In this document: piece after piece, positions 45,655 through 57,204 of the stretch
Numbering within the stretch: position 1 is the stretch's first letter
How the letters are laid out: each line of letters starts with the position of its first letter
NCBI GenBank assembly: GCA_028571685.1
Contig: CM053141.1
Coordinates: 138,784,833-138,848,832, forward strand
Origin: Heterohyrax brucei
Lineage: Eukaryota > Chordata > Mammalia > Hyracoidea > Procaviidae
Direction of reading: 5' to 3'
Length of the DNA stretch: 64,000 nucleotides
Position numbers and translations under genes: made by a program
The notes under the pieces: generated by a model
Seen by the model: only the letters and a program-made list of their open reading frames with translations
What the model was told of the DNA's origin: nothing
Database searches by the model: none

Positions 45655-47272
45655 ATTTTATTTCATGTGGCATTCAATATACATCTTGGATATCTATGTT
45701 CTCTTCTTTCATAATTTCAGGGAAGTTTTCTGTCAGCAACTCAACAGCAATACTATCTGTGTTTTCAGGTATACTTCCCTGTTCAAGAACTCCAATTAAT
45801 CATAGATTGTTCCTCTTTATAGAGTCCCACATATTTCTTAATGCTTCTTCATGTTTCTTGTTTCTTTTCTCTGATTTCTCCTCATCAATGCTGGTGTCAG
45901 TACTCTGTCTTCAAGATCAGTAAGTCTAGTTTTCAGTTGTTCAATTCTGCTCTTTTGGCTTTGACTTGAATTGTCTAATTCTGTAATTTTGTTATTGATC
46001 TGTTAGATTTCAGAATGCTGATGTTCCATCAGTTCAAACAGCTTGCTTAATTTTTCCTTTTGCTCTGCTGCATTTTGCATAATGTCTAGAAGGGCTCTGT
46101 ATATAATTCTTTTGTGCTCAACCTCCAATAGTTTCAGAAAGGCTTCTTCATCTGGAAAGTTCTTTGATTCTTTATTTTAGGAGTTTTTCTGGAGCCATGG
46201 ATTTTTTTTTTTTTTAATGTTTGGTTAGGGTCTGTTGCTTACAGGACATCTAGAGGTTGTTTAGTTTCTCTCGTATTGCCTTGACAGAAACTGATGTGCA
46301 GTCCTGAGAAGGAAGTTGATCACCAGCTACCTCTATGTACTCCAGAGATTAGGCTCCGTGGAATCTCTGGGGTAGCAGGCTCCACCTCCTGGCTGGCAAA
46401 GACATGGCCCTACCTATGGAGTCACTGAGGGGCCAACAGATGACCCTGTGATGTGGGTTGGTAAAGGCTGGAAGAGATGTCATCGGGCTGCACCACAGTT
46501 ATTTCTCTAGGCAGCCTTATTTTGAAAGGTAAAAGTAATCTGACCACTTCCAAAATTAGTCAGGCTGGCAGGTGTGGGAAGCCTCTCCTTCCCGCTGAGA
46601 ATGGAAGCACCTGTTCAGCTGTCCCCAGATGCTGTGATATAGTTCAAGGGACAGTCTACTGCCCTGCTGACATCCCTTGTCAGGCCCCACCCATAAGGCT
46701 ACACTGTGCTAAACACAGCTTTTCGGCTGGAAAAGCACTCCTCAGTCTGGGATTGCCTCCCAGCCTGGGCATTACCTACTGCTGATGCCTCCAGTTGGGT
46801 ATTTCTGCCTCCCAGTCAAACAAGATGGCATCCCAGTCAAGCTGTCCCACTCCCACAAAACAGCAGAATCTATGGTGGAGGTCCAAAAAGAGACGGTGGA
46901 AGGGTTACGGTGCTCTTGAGTCCAGAGCCAGGCTCTCAAAATGTGGCTGTTCCACCTGTTGATCACTTTGACACTGTGGGTCTGTGTGGATGCTGTTTGA
47001 GCCACTCCCCTGCCTGCCAGTCAACAAAAAGAAAAAATATTAAAACCACCAGTTATGTTCAGTCTGCAGTAGCTGACCGATTCAAGCAGAATGGCGCTCA
47101 GCCAAAGACAAGCCCTTTCTCATTTAGTGGCGTATAGACCAAACTGACAGCCCTATACCGTGTCATAGGGCTCATTGGGTGTCCAAAAAGCTCCATTTAA
47201 TTATCAATAAGGGCTTTAGTTTTCAGGGGGAATTAGGGAAACGTGTCTAGTCCACCATCTTGACTCTGCCCA
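45655..47272 (-). mobile_element. L1 5' half (5' UTR and part of ORF1), antisense
   Basis: The 5' end at 47272 reads gggcagagtcaagatggtgg on the minus strand, a classic L1 start. The 5' UTR runs to about 46199, where an ATG (46198) begins a stop-ridden ORF1 that continues to about 45660. ORF1 middle, all of ORF2 and the 3' UTR are missing. The 5' UTR and ORF1 wording parallels 20937-22737. Confidence 0.88.
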
Positions 47273-47692
47273 CTATATTTATTATTTTAATTTGTTGGAA
47301 CATCTCTTCTATAATTCTAATTTTGGTGGATTATGTTATTGAGTTTGTTGTCTTTGCTATATAGCGGTTGTTTTTCTTATGTGATTTTCTGATTGGTCCC
47401 AAGAACCCTTTCCCTTGGAATACAAATAAGTATACATGGTCATATATTGGGAAAGGGCTGAAGACCAACTCTCAGTTTATATACTTCTGCATGTTTTAGA
47501 GTCAAAGGTAATAACCCAGGGAAGAAAGCCTCAGGAAGCACAGAGCTGACACAATTGTTGCAATTTCCTGACCTCACAAGCAACTTTTCTAGTCAAGGTT
47601 TCACACTTAAACATTCTGGAAGCAGCAGCATAAGGAGGAAGCTGTCTTCTTACAGTATAATTCCTCAGTCCTAAGGGTGTGGACTGAGAGAG
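47273..47692. other. No confident feature
   Basis: Unassigned DNA with a possible old L1 flank at its left edge (ttctataattctaattttgg). No gene signals. Confidence 0.45.
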
Positions 47693-48060
47693 TGTGTTAT
47701 TTTCCTAGGGCTGCTGTTACAAAGCAGAATTATTATAAACCAATTCTGTTACAAAACAACAGAAATTATTGTCTCACGGTTTTGGACACTAGAAGTCCAA
47801 AATCAGGTGCCAGCAAGGCCAGTCTGAAGGCTCTAGTGTAAGATCCTTCGTAGCTTCTGGTGGTTTCTGACAGTCCCTGCCATTCTTTGGCTAGTAGATG
47901 CGTCACTCCAATCTCTGCCTCTGTCCTTACATGGCTGTCTTTCATCTGATGCTTCTCCTTTTTTATAAGGACACCACTCAGATTGAACTAGAATCTACCA
48001 CACCCCAGTGTGACCTCATGCTAACTGATAAAGTCTTTAAAGCCCCTATCGGCAAGCAAG

Positions 48061-48230
48061 GAAACCCTGGTGGCGTGGTGGTTAAGTGCTAAGGGTGCTA
48101 ACCAAAAGGTCTGCAGTTCAAGTCAACCAGGGTCTCCTTGGAAACTCTATGGGGCAGTTCTACTTTGTCTACAGGATCACTATGAGTCAGAATGGACTTG
48201 ATGGCAATGGGTTTGATTTTTGACTTATTT
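48061..48230 (+). repeat. AfroSINE in MLT1 LTR
   Basis: gaaaccctggtggcgtggtg, gctaaccaaaaggtctgcag, ctccttggaaactctatggg, cactatgagtcagaatgga. The flanks gcaagcaag (48052-48060) and gcaaacaaag (48231-48240) look like a slightly diverged target-site duplication. Confidence 0.95.
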
Positions 48231-48263
48231 GCAAACAAAGTCAAATTCACAGGTTTTGTTTAG

Positions 48264-48499
48264 AAAAACCCTGGAGTTATAGTGATTAAGAGCTATAAAA
48301 CCCACTGCAATCCAGATGATGCCAATTCATAGTGATCCTATAGGACAGAGTAGAACTGCTCCATTGAGTTTCCAAGGAGTGCCTAGTGGATTCGACTGCC
48401 AACCTCACGGTTAGCAAACATAACGTTTAACCACTATACACAGCTAACAAAAAGATCAACAGTTCAAATCAAATTGACTTGACAGCAACGGGGCTTTTA
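48264..48499 (+). repeat. AfroSINE in MLT1 LTR, split by another SINE
   Basis: The left part, aaaaaccctggagttatagt and gattaagagctat (48264-48296), is followed by an antisense SINE. The right part resumes at cagctaacaaaaagatcaa with cagttcaaatc, skips most of the body, and ends ttgacttgacagcaacggg. Confidence 0.85.
48297..48438 (-). repeat. AfroSINE nested in opposite orientation
   Basis: ccactgcaatccagatgatg, atcctataggacagagtag, gagtttccaaggagtgcct, aacctcacggttagcaaac, ttaaccactatac. It is an antisense SINE inside a sense SINE, inside an antisense LTR. Confidence 0.93.
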
Positions 48500-48551
48500 G
48501 AGGTTAAAACTTCAACACAGCTTTTGGGGAGACACAATACAATCCATAAAC

Positions 48552-49305
48552 AGAAGGCACAGGAGTGAATGCCAAGAGTAGCCAGTCAGTCCACACCCAT
48601 TTTTTTTTTTCCCTTCTTACTCCTGTAGGGGTTTTGCACTACCCCTGTGGCACCCTCCTGATAACTTCCACCTCAGTTTCAGTTGTCAGTTTTGTGGTGA
48701 TTTAGCAGACTACAATTGCCCCAGGATCACATCAGGGAAAAGAAAGAGCAGAACAGAAACAGTTTCCTTTATCCTGTCTTCTTGTCATCACCTCTTCGTG
48801 GCCTCCACCAGAATGGAGCCCGTGTCACTTTTCCCTGTCACTCCTTGCTACCTCACCACCAGTAGGCAAGCACACGTGCACGTACATGTAACCACTTCTG
48901 GGTCTTCAGACTTCTCAGGAACTTCTCAGAGTACATGTATCTGTTTATTTATATACTTATCTATTCATTCATTTACTTCATCTGTCTGTCTAACTATGAG
49001 TTCCTCAAATCCAAGTTCCCCTCTAGCTTTTGTAGTTTCTCTGGAGTTGATTTTCAGGCAGGAGCCAATGGCCAACATAGTTTGTCTTCTTGACAGGCTG
49101 AGAGAATGGTTTCTAGAACAAGCAGGTATGTCACAGGAAGGAGAGAATCTGACACAGCAGATGTCTGAGTTTTAAGGAAAGAGGCTACAGATGTGTACCA
49201 AGAGACTTTTTTTCTACATTTAATTTTTTAAGTCATGTGTATATATATTATATCCACACACATATGTGTTGTACACCAGAGGCATGTTATATTTTTCTTG
49301 GCTGT
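48552..49305. other. No confident feature
   Basis: It contains a 125-codon plus-strand frame (48798-49175) with no recognisable domain and random-looking composition, and a short tatc/attc-rich stretch near 48950. I do not call a gene. Confidence 0.45.
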
Positions 49306-49535
49306 ACTTTTTTTTTTTAATGCTTTCAGTGAAAGTTTATGGTTTGAGTTAGGTTTCTTATACAAAAATTTACGTGCATATTGTTATGTGACCCTAGTTG
49401 CTCTCCCCACACTGTGACAGCACACTCCTGTCCACTGTGTGCACTCAGCCAGCTGCTGTCCTTTTCTGCCTTCTCATTTCACCTTTGGACAGGAGGTGCC
49501 CATTTAATTTCATGTATCTACTTGAGGTAAAAATC
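49306..49535 (-). mobile_element. 5'-truncated L1 3' UTR, antisense
   Basis: A poly-T start, then gctttcagtgaaagtttat, tgacagcacactcctgtcc and tttggacaggaggtgccca parallel the 3' UTR starts at 36460 and 60305. Only about 230 bp of L1 was inserted. Confidence 0.82.
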
Positions 49536-51049
49536 ACAGTTTTTTGTAATTATCATTCTATTAGACATGTGCATAATTTTAAAAGTTAAATAATGGTATC
49601 AGGCTTGTAATGAAGACAGCAATTCCCACCCCCTCCCCACTCCAAAATTTTGCTCTCTGGGGCGACAGTTTTCAACCTTTGTTTTCTCGCTTTTTCTTCT
49701 GTCATTTACTTTCATATTCCTAAATAAAATGCTTACACTGTGATTTCTTATTTTTAAGTGTTAAATATTATGTTTGGTTTCTTAAAGTAGAAGATGAGGA
49801 GTTAGCACAGATACCCCACTGTATTTTTCCCTTTCCATGCGTTCTCTCCCCCTTCTTACTCCATCCTCCCAGTACGGTTACCTCACTGTTTTAGTTACCA
49901 ATATTCAGTGTTGACACTATCATGCTGGTGTAAATACTGTTCCCTTCTGAGACATGTAGCATGCTGAGATTATATTTCCCTTCTTAGATAAATTTTTATT
50001 TCTCAGGATTAAAATTGGGCTTTCTCCCTCAGTTATTCACTGCCTGCCAGTAATTCTCTGATACTACTTTCAGTAGAATGAAAAACATCAGATAATCCAA
50101 ATGGGTTTCTCACTTCCTTCCTCCAGCCCCTGTACCTTCTGGGCACTCTATCTCCCTGGTCCAGTCCACAGTGGCTTGCTGTTTAAACCTGCCCTTCAAC
50201 ATCTTGAGAATTCCCTCTACCTGCCTCGTTATGTTATATCTCCTGTCTCCTAATTTTGTATCCTTCTCTGTCTTGATTGTTTCTTTTGTTTTGGTGAAGA
50301 AACTGGTGTCATCTAGTAGCTTCCTCAGAAAGAGTCCATAAGAAGTAAAAGTTTTGAGTCCTCTTGTAGTGGACAGTTGCCATTCAGGCTGCCTCCAAGT
50401 TTTGACTACTCCCCTCTCATGGTTTAACAATTTCCCACATTATAAACACTGATTTTCAATAAAGAATATAGTTAGGGTAGTTTTCTAGTTGTTAGATTGC
50501 AGGTGTGTGATTTTGATTCCATCTGTCAGCAGCATCTGTGCCAGGTTTGGAATCTGGGTCCCTAACTGAGTTACTTGGAGAAGAGTCAGTCTCTGAGGCT
50601 TCTGTTTTGCTGGTGCAGATTTTACCTCTAGAATCCAAAGTATGGCCAGGGGTCCTGCTTTGGCAAACTTCTGATGATGGCAGAGACAGAGGCTGAAAGT
50701 GGCACCTGTGGCAGCAGCCTCCTGTTGGTGGCTTTTGTCAGCCTCCCTGTGTGGGACGTTTCATCTCTCTTTCCTCCCTTGCCCATCACTCGTTGTTCCC
50801 ATGCCCCAGCCTCTCAGTTCTGTTATATGGAGTTTACAGGAGGTCACCATTCATTGTTTCTATTCAGTGAAGCTATATAAACATTATTCATAGCTGAGTG
50901 ATTAGTAGACCATCACTCCTATTCCTTTCTTACACAGTATTTTGTCTTCCTTAGATTCATCAGTTTTCTTGCTTAAATTTGCTCAGTTGGTGGCTTTTTC
51001 TATGTTCTTATCAATGATTCAGTCCAATCTCTCTGCTAATTATCCTACT
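49536..51049. other. No confident feature
   Basis: Unassigned, CT-rich in places. The frame at 50110-50430 (minus, 106 codons) shows no domain. Confidence 0.45.
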
Positions 51050-51560
51050 CCTCCCAGGATGGTTAGATGAATCAAGTGTTCTGTTTTCTTAATAATCTGG
51101 AAAACTGTTAAGAAATAGTCTCTCTTGACGGCATCTTACCTCCTCTCCTCTGGGTTCATGGTTGGTTGTTCTCTGTGCATGTCTGCTGTCCTTGGATGTC
51201 TCTTCCCCATAATCCTGTAGAGTCCCTCCGCCACTGTCTTAGGTGAGACCTCATTTAGTTTACTCTCTCATGTTGATAGAACACATTGTATTAAAGAGTA
51301 CCTGGAGGTGGTTTTTCTGATGTCTTGCATGTCTGAAATATTTTTATTCTGCTTTCACATTTTGTTGCTAGTTTGGTTTATTATAGAACTCTAGCCTGAA
51401 TATGATTTGCCTTCAGAGTTTGGAGAGCAAGATTTCATTTCTTTCCAGTTTCAAGTATTTATGTTAAAAGGTCTGAAAACATTCTGGTTCCTGATCTTTT
51501 GTATAGAACTTGTTTTGCTTTGCTTGTTTTTAGAACCTAGTAGGATTTTTCTCTTTGTCT
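51050..51560 (+). repeat. Possible ancient mammalian repeat
   Basis: Wording such as ctgaaatatttttattctgc, ttcacattttgttgctagt, gaactctagcctgaatatg and cattctggttcctgatctt follows an order I associate with an old dispersed mammalian repeat, but I cannot name it reliably. Confidence 0.35.
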
Positions 51561-51590
51561 TCCTGACACAGTGTGGCTTAACATTGGGCC

Positions 51591-51784
51591 TATTGTCATC
51601 TATTACATTGGACTCATGGTAATCCTATGTATGTCAGAGTAGAAATACGTTCCGTGAGGTTTTCAATAACTGATTTCTAAAAAGTAGATCTGGCCTTTCT
51701 TCCCAGGTGCTTCTGGGTAGACTCACACTGCCAGCTTTTCAGTTAGCAGCTGAATGCTTTAACCATTTGCACCACGAAGGATCT
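51591..51784 (-). repeat. AfroSINE variant (long-body type)
   Basis: ggactcatggtaatcctatg, tatgtcagagtagaaatac, aaaaagtagatctggcctt, ttcttcccaggtgcttctg, cagttagcagctgaatgct, and ccatttgcaccacgaagga at the head end. Confidence 0.87.
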
Positions 51785-52382
51785 CTTCTCCACCCTTAAG
51801 GAAGTGGATTTGGCCCCCAAATAGCAAAATAATGAGGAAGAAGGGACAATTTAGACTCCCTTCTTAGGCTATTTAGCATCTAAGAATTTCTAGGCTTTTG
51901 GAAGGAGGTGGGGACATGAGAGATAAGCTGATTTCCTGCTAACAAGGGCACTGGATGCTCAAGCACTGCATTAGAGAGATTCCTGGGGGTGAAACTTGCT
52001 GTTAATCAATAAACAACCTGTGAATTACGACACACTGGTTACACATATTTCACTGATATTTTCTTTCAGCTTCTCTTGACGTGAGCAACTCAGGTTTCTC
52101 CGACTGAGTCATTGATTGGTAGTTGAGGAAGAGGAGCTAGGGAAAGAAAGGAGTGCAAGCTGGAGAAGCCTGGACCTGATGTAATTTTTCAGCATCCAGA
52201 GCAACACCCCAAATTGTCCCTATGAAACTGAGGCAGTTTCTATGACTCACAAAGATAAATCTGAGTTCAATTTGCATATTTCTGCCTTGTAGATTTTGAC
52301 TTTTTGTCAAGGAAAGGGAAGAAAAGCCTAACAATTTAAAGCTGAGTATGAAGAGCTCTGACCTTCTTTTCTCTGAACAGAA
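51785..52382. other. No confident feature
   Basis: Unassigned DNA. No gene or clear repeat. Confidence 0.5.
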
Positions 52383-52468
52383 AAGCCAGCCAAATGCCAT
52401 TGGTCAGATCCGACTCATGGTGACCCTAGGGACTGGGGTAGAACAGACCCCCAGAGTATTCAAGGAGA
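52383..52468 (-). repeat. AfroSINE 3' portion
   Basis: aagccagccaaatgccattg, cagatccgactcatggtga, actggggtagaacagaccc, ending gtattcaaggag. 5'-truncated antisense copy. Confidence 0.83.
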
Positions 52469-54094
52469 AGCAAAACACATATGCAGAAAAACTTGGTGTG
52501 TCATTAAATTCTTACACTGGGATGAATTACACAGTTTCAACAAGCAGTAATATAAGTGATAGGAAACACAGGTGGCAGCAGCTGCTGAGTCTTCCCTGAA
52601 ATGAAAAGAGGCCAATAGTCCAAAGTAGGTCCGCCATCTGTGGCTCTCTCTAAATGTCTTATCTGCTCCATTGCAGCTGTTTTCAAGGTTTTGGAAATCA
52701 GTTCACGATCTTAATCCAAGGTGAACTGGGCTCATGGAGTCTTCAGTCACACCCAGTTCTTCCATAGTCATCTTTGCACAGTTGTGTCAGCTGTCCCGGT
52801 TCCTTGGGCAATTTGGGGCTTGTAGCTATGACTGTGAGTAATGAAAGACACGTTTATTCTTCGCAGTTAGGGGAAAAGTCACTAAAGAACAGTTCCATTT
52901 ATTAACTAGAAGGCATAGGGCAGAAATGAACAAACTGATTCCAAAAAGATAGGGGTGATTATTTAAATTTGATAGCAAGTGGTTATAACTTGAAGAAATT
53001 TGAATATGAGAGAGTCTAGTCAAGTATTTTTGCTGGAAAAAGCAAATCTCTAAAGTAAGCAAAAGCAATCAGAATGTATCAACCCAAGAGAGAACAAGAT
53101 ATGGCACTTGGAAAGGAAAGGTAATAACTGCAATAATAATGTTCAGTCCCTGTTATTTTTTGAGGCTGGTTCAATAAAATGTAATGTAACATTAACAATT
53201 TCTTGGAAAAAACCAATCAACTGCTCTTCTCTTTTTATCTATGGCTCTATACTCTGCATGAATTATTCACCATTCTGGTTATTCCCTTGGAGGTAGTGCA
53301 TTCCTGAAGAATCTTGGGATGTAAGTAACACTGAAAGTACAGTCTGTAATATGCTATTTAAAAATAAATGTTAATTAAGGCTTTATTAATAAAAGACCAT
53401 TTGTTTGTTTTAGACAAAACATCCCCTCAACTTCAGTTACTGATTTCACTCCATTCAGATCTTGGATTCCTACTATGTATCCTGCAGTTTAGTATATTAC
53501 ATTATCTTTTTCAATTCAAAATACCCTATTTACCTCAAGAGTGATTTTTCCATATTGTTTGTTAACCTATTAGTCTTTGAGAGATGGCTGTGTAATGTGA
53601 TTCGTTACTGAGAACAAAATCAAACTTAACATGGTGTTTCCTCAGCATTTCTGTGCACTCTAGCTGGGCATCAGCACTCTCCCTGTAGTGTTTAGTTTGG
53701 GGTTTATTTCGTCCAGGTACCTCTGTTTAATAATTACGGCGTCTCTTTGACTAAGGGCTTTATAAAGATAAAAAATGATTTGTTGGTGATGATCGAAACT
53801 AAATCCTGAAATTAAAATTGGTTATCAACTTCAGGGTTAATATTACTAATATGAATAACACACTTTGGGCTATCATCAAGTGGAATTTTGATTGTATTTG
53901 CAAGTTCTCCTTTTCCTGCAAGAGTGGCTCAGGGAATACTTGGTTAGGATATCTGTTTTCCTGGGTTCCCTTTGTCCTTTTCAGCAGTCTGTGATCTTCA
54001 GTGCTGCAGGCTGTCTGGGCCGGGTCTGTGTTGCAATTTTCGGGCTGTTCTCAGACTCCACATATGTTGGTAAATAAAGTGAGCCCTTCACAGT
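52469..54094. other. No confident feature
   Basis: AT-rich non-repetitive DNA with only short random frames on both strands. Confidence 0.5.
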
Positions 54095-54575
54095 TTTAAA
54101 AAGCAGAAATGTCACTTTGAGGACTAAGGTGTGCCTAACCCAAGCTGTAGTCTTTCAGTCACCTCGTATATAAGCAAAAGCTGGACAGTGCAAAGGGAAA
54201 ATGGCAGACTTGATGCATTTGAATTCTGGTGTTGGTGAAGAATAGTGAATACACCATGGACTGCTGGAAGAAGAAACAAATCATTCTCAGAGTTATAAGT
54301 GAGTTCATTATAAGTGAGGATGGTGAAACTCTGGCTCATTTATTTTAGACACATCATCAGGGAAGATCAATCTCTGGAAAAGAACATCATTTTTAATAGA
54401 GAGTCAGCAAATCTGAGAGAAACCTTCAGTGAGAGTGACCGACAAAATAACCGCACAACGGGCTCACACATATCGATGATTAGGAAGATGGACAGGATCA
54501 GGAGACATTCCCTTCTGTCATACATCAGGTCACCATGAATTGGAGTTAATGCTATGGCAACTGAAACAAAGCTCA
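54095..54575 (+). mobile_element. RTE 3' end, 5'-truncated
   Basis: It parallels 38340-38836: actttgaggactaaggtgt, gtatataagcaaaagctgg, ggtgttggtgaagaatagt, atcaatctctggaaaagaac. It ends in caccatgaattggagttaa, gctatggcaactgaaac. It contains extra insertions and many stops. Confidence 0.87.
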
Positions 54576-54995
54576 CTTCAGAGTCCAGGCTTTGTCCACT
54601 GTTTCTGTAAATCTGCTTGAGTACAGAATGCTTTGGAAAAGACTGATGTTCTACTCCCCCTGTGCACCTGCGACAACTATGGATTCTGTGCAGTCCCTCT
54701 GTGCTCATCTGAGCCTTGTCCTGCTTCCACATTGTCTCTGCCAACTGTCGTGCAGAGGTCTACTCATATAGACTTGGACCAAAAGTTTGTTTCCTTAGTG
54801 GAGTCAGGATAAAAATGGACTCCTCTACCGAATGGAGTCAAGATACTTTCTACTCAGTGCCATTAAACATCTCTCAGAGAACAGGAGCTCAGGAGATACG
54901 TAATTCTTATTTACAAGGCATGCAAGGAAGCCACTTAACACAAGGATGTGTGGTGACAGAGTGAAGGAGAATTGTCTGCCTCTATAACCAACCGT

Positions 54996-55195
54996 AGGGA
55001 GTCCTTGGGTGGTGCAAATCATTAAGGACTTGACTCTTATCCAAAAGTTTGACCATACAAACCCAGTAGAGGCACCTTGGAAGGAAGCCCTGGCAGTAAA
55101 GTTTGCAGCCTTGAAAACCCCATGGAACAGCTCTGCTGAAAACATACAGGGTCACCACGAGTCAGAATCTACTCAGTTGTAACCCATAACAACAG
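54996..55195 (+). repeat. AfroSINE variant (long-body type)
   Basis: ggagtccttgggtggtgcaa, agaggcaccttggaaggaa, gccttgaaaaccccatgga, gggtcaccacgagtcagaa, ending aacccataacaacag. Confidence 0.9.
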
Positions 55196-55411
55196 TAATG
55201 AGCCATCCTCTTACCTTCCCTTTTTCCTTCCTTTCCTCCCTCCCTCACTTCCTCCTTGCTCCTTTTCTTTTCCCCCTTCTTGCATTTCTATCGCCAACTG
55301 CTTTGGAGAGAGGTTTGACTTATCACATTCTAGGTGCAGAAGAAGTGGCCTTGTTAATCCATGTTCCCATACATTCTCAATCCTGACTCTGCACCAAATT
55401 AATCTCTAACA

Positions 55412-55560
55412 GCTTTTTTTAAAATAAGAAACTTGAGTCCCATTTCCAAACTACTGAAACAGAATCTCTTGGGATGAGACTCAAGAAGTTTGCATTTTAA
55501 GAAATCTCCACATGTAAAAAAATATCCTGATACACAGCCAGGTTTGAGATACATTACTTG
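55412..55560. mobile_element. MER5-like hAT fragment
   Basis: actactgaaacagaatctct, then aagtttgcattttaagaaa, then aggtttgagatacattac. This is the order of a MER5A-type non-autonomous hAT element, diverged. Confidence 0.6.
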
Positions 55561-55711
55561 AATGTTGCCTGCTTTAGCCATGATGTGTCAAATGCTATAT
55601 CTGATTGTGTCCATCATGTTGGAGTTAGTTTACTTTAACTTTCTCTTGGGTGGCCTTGGTATAGGGGCAGTATAGTAGCGAGAATAAGAGTGTGAGCTAT
55701 TACATCAGAGT

Positions 55712-55874
55712 AAACCAAAACCAAATCCATTGCCATTGAGTTGATTCTGACTAACAGCAACCCTATAAGACAGAGCAGAACTGCCTTATAGGGTTTCTGA
55801 GCATCATTTGGTAGATTTGAAGTGCTGACCTTTTGGTTAGCAGCTGAGCTCTTAACCACTGCTACTAGCAGGGC
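55712..55874 (-). repeat. AfroSINE in MIR
   Basis: aaaccaaaaccaaatccatt, gattctgactaacagcaac, accttttggttagcagctg, actgctactagcagggctg. Flanks ttacatcaga and tgacatctga may be a diverged duplication. Confidence 0.94.
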
Positions 55875-56010
55875 TGTGACATCTGACTACTAAGTTTAAA
55901 TCCTAGCCCTATCACAGTATGCTTTATTGAGAAAGTTATTTAACCTCTCCATATTTCAGTTTCTTCATCTATAAAATGGGAACTAAAAAGTGTGCCTATC
56001 TCATGGCGCA

Positions 56011-56174
56011 GAGTCGTGGTGGCATAGTGGTTAAGAGCTTGGCTGCTACCAATAGTTGGCAGCTGGAATCCACCAGCTGCTTCTTAGAAATGCTGTGGGG
56101 CAGTTCTACTGTGTCCTGTGGGGCCACATTGAGTCAGAATAGACTCAAGGTCAATGGGTTTCGGTTTTGATTTT
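56011..56174 (+). repeat. AfroSINE in MIR, first of two at one site
   Basis: gagtcgtggtggcatagtgg, ttaagagcttggctgctac, ggcagttctactgtgtcct, cattgagtcagaatagact. Direct repeats tatctcatggcgcaga (55997-56012) and tatctcatagcacaga (56175-56190), two mismatches in 16, flank it. Confidence 0.94.
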
Positions 56175-56188
56175 TATCTCATAGCACA

Positions 56189-56340
56189 GAGCTCTGGTAG
56201 CACAGTGGTTAAGACCTTGTCTTTGACCAAAAGTTTGGCCATTCGAATCCACCAGCCACTCCTTAGAAAACCTATGGGGCAGCCGTACTCTGTTCCATGG
56301 GCTTGCTGTGAGTTAGAATTGACTCAGTGGCAATGGGTAC
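56189..56340 (+). repeat. AfroSINE in MIR, second of two at one site
   Basis: gagctctggtagcacagtgg, gaccaaaagtttggccatt, actccttagaaaacctatg, gctgtgagttagaattgac. It inserted in or next to the duplication made by the first. MIR sequence resumes at ctcataacattg. Confidence 0.94.
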
Positions 56341-56442
56341 TCATAACATTGTTGAATGATTAAATAAGATGATACATGTAATGTGCTAAGAACTATATTT
56401 GAGGCATAGTAAGTGCTAGTGAAATATTAACCATTACCGTTA

Positions 56443-56940
56443 TGTTTTAGTCAGCTAGAGCTGCTCTAACAGAAATACCACAAAGCAGACAGCTTTAAAA
56501 GAGAAATGTTTATTCTTACACAGTCTAGTAGGCTACATGTCCAAATTGAGGATGTCTGTTCCAGGGGAAGGCTTTCCCTCTGATGACCTGGAGGAAAGTC
56601 CTTGTGTTGCGTCGGTCTCTGGTCAGGGAACGTCTTGGCACAGGAACCTCAGGTCTGAAGGACTCACTCTGCTCCTGGTGCTGCCTTCTTGATGTGTGTG
56701 AGGTTCCCAGCTCTGCGCGTGCTCCCTTTCCTTTTATCTCTCCTAGCATGAAAGGATAAAACTGGTACAGCCACATTCCAGAAAAACTCCCTTTACAGTG
56801 GAGCAGGGAGGGGGCCTTTAGAAGGGATTTATAGTCCCACCCTAATCCTCTTTAACATACAGCATAGGAAAATCACAAAATGGAGAACAATCATAAAACA
56901 CTGGGAAGCGTGGCTTTCGGGGGGCACACAGTTCAACCCA
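56443..56940 (-). mobile_element. MaLR/ERVL-like solo LTR
   Basis: It begins tgttttagtcagctagagct, continues atgtttattcttacacagt and tccaggggaaggctttccc, and ends ggggcacacagttcaaccca, so TG...CA ends are present. It shares its left half with 34139-34757. The right half differs, so the two represent subfamilies. No clean target-site duplication. No interior attached. Confidence 0.8.
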
Positions 56941-57111
56941 TTATACATTATATGATCAGAATCTAATCATAGGGTCTCCTAGAGTTTAAATGGACTTTAA
57001 GTGCTCAGCTGGTCCTAAAGCAGTTACAGGTTATTATGATCCCCATTTACAGATAAGAATGCCCAAGATATTCAGGCTGAAAATAACAGCAATTCTAACA
57101 ACAGCAACAAA

Positions 57112-57190
57112 AACTAACAGATAATACCTTTTGTATGTTTACTGTGAGCGAAACATTGTATTAAGTCTTTGATGTACATTATTACATCAT
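57112..57190 (-). repeat. MIR fragment (weak)
   Basis: gtgagcgaaacattgtatta then agtctttgatgtacattat resembles the antisense 3' part of MIR. Confidence 0.4.
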
Positions 57191-57204
57191 AAAATGTGTT
57201 TTAT

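Larger units (their letters stand above)
47693..48551 (-). mobile_element. MLT1-like MaLR LTR, antisense, carrying three AfroSINEs
   Basis: On the plus strand it runs from tgtgttattttcctagggct through ctagaagtccaaaatcagg, cctgccattctttggctag and ttataaggacaccactcag to cttttggggagacacaata with ccataaaca. That is the reverse complement of an MLT1 LTR. AfroSINEs occupy 48061-48230 and 48264-48499. No retroviral interior is attached. Confidence 0.87.
55668..56435 (+). repeat. MIR element split by three AfroSINEs
   Basis: MIR pieces: 55668-55711 (agtagcgagaataagagtgt), 55875-56010 (aatcctagccctatcacag, cagtttcttcatctataaa, atgggaactaaaaagtgtg) and 56341-56435 (aatgattaaataagatgat, gctaagaactatatttgag). 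The order is right for one sense MIR. AfroSINEs fill the two gaps. Confidence 0.85.

Noticed and set aside
46706..47137. 143-codon plus-strand open frame
   Set aside because: It runs antisense through an L1 5' UTR, so it is a shadow of the repeat.
48061..48140. Possible tRNA gene from A-box and B-box-like words
   Set aside because: These belong to the AfroSINE head. The cloverleaf is not maintained and the SINE body and tail follow.
48798..49175. 125-codon plus-strand open frame
   Set aside because: Includes microsatellite-like sequence and has no domain.
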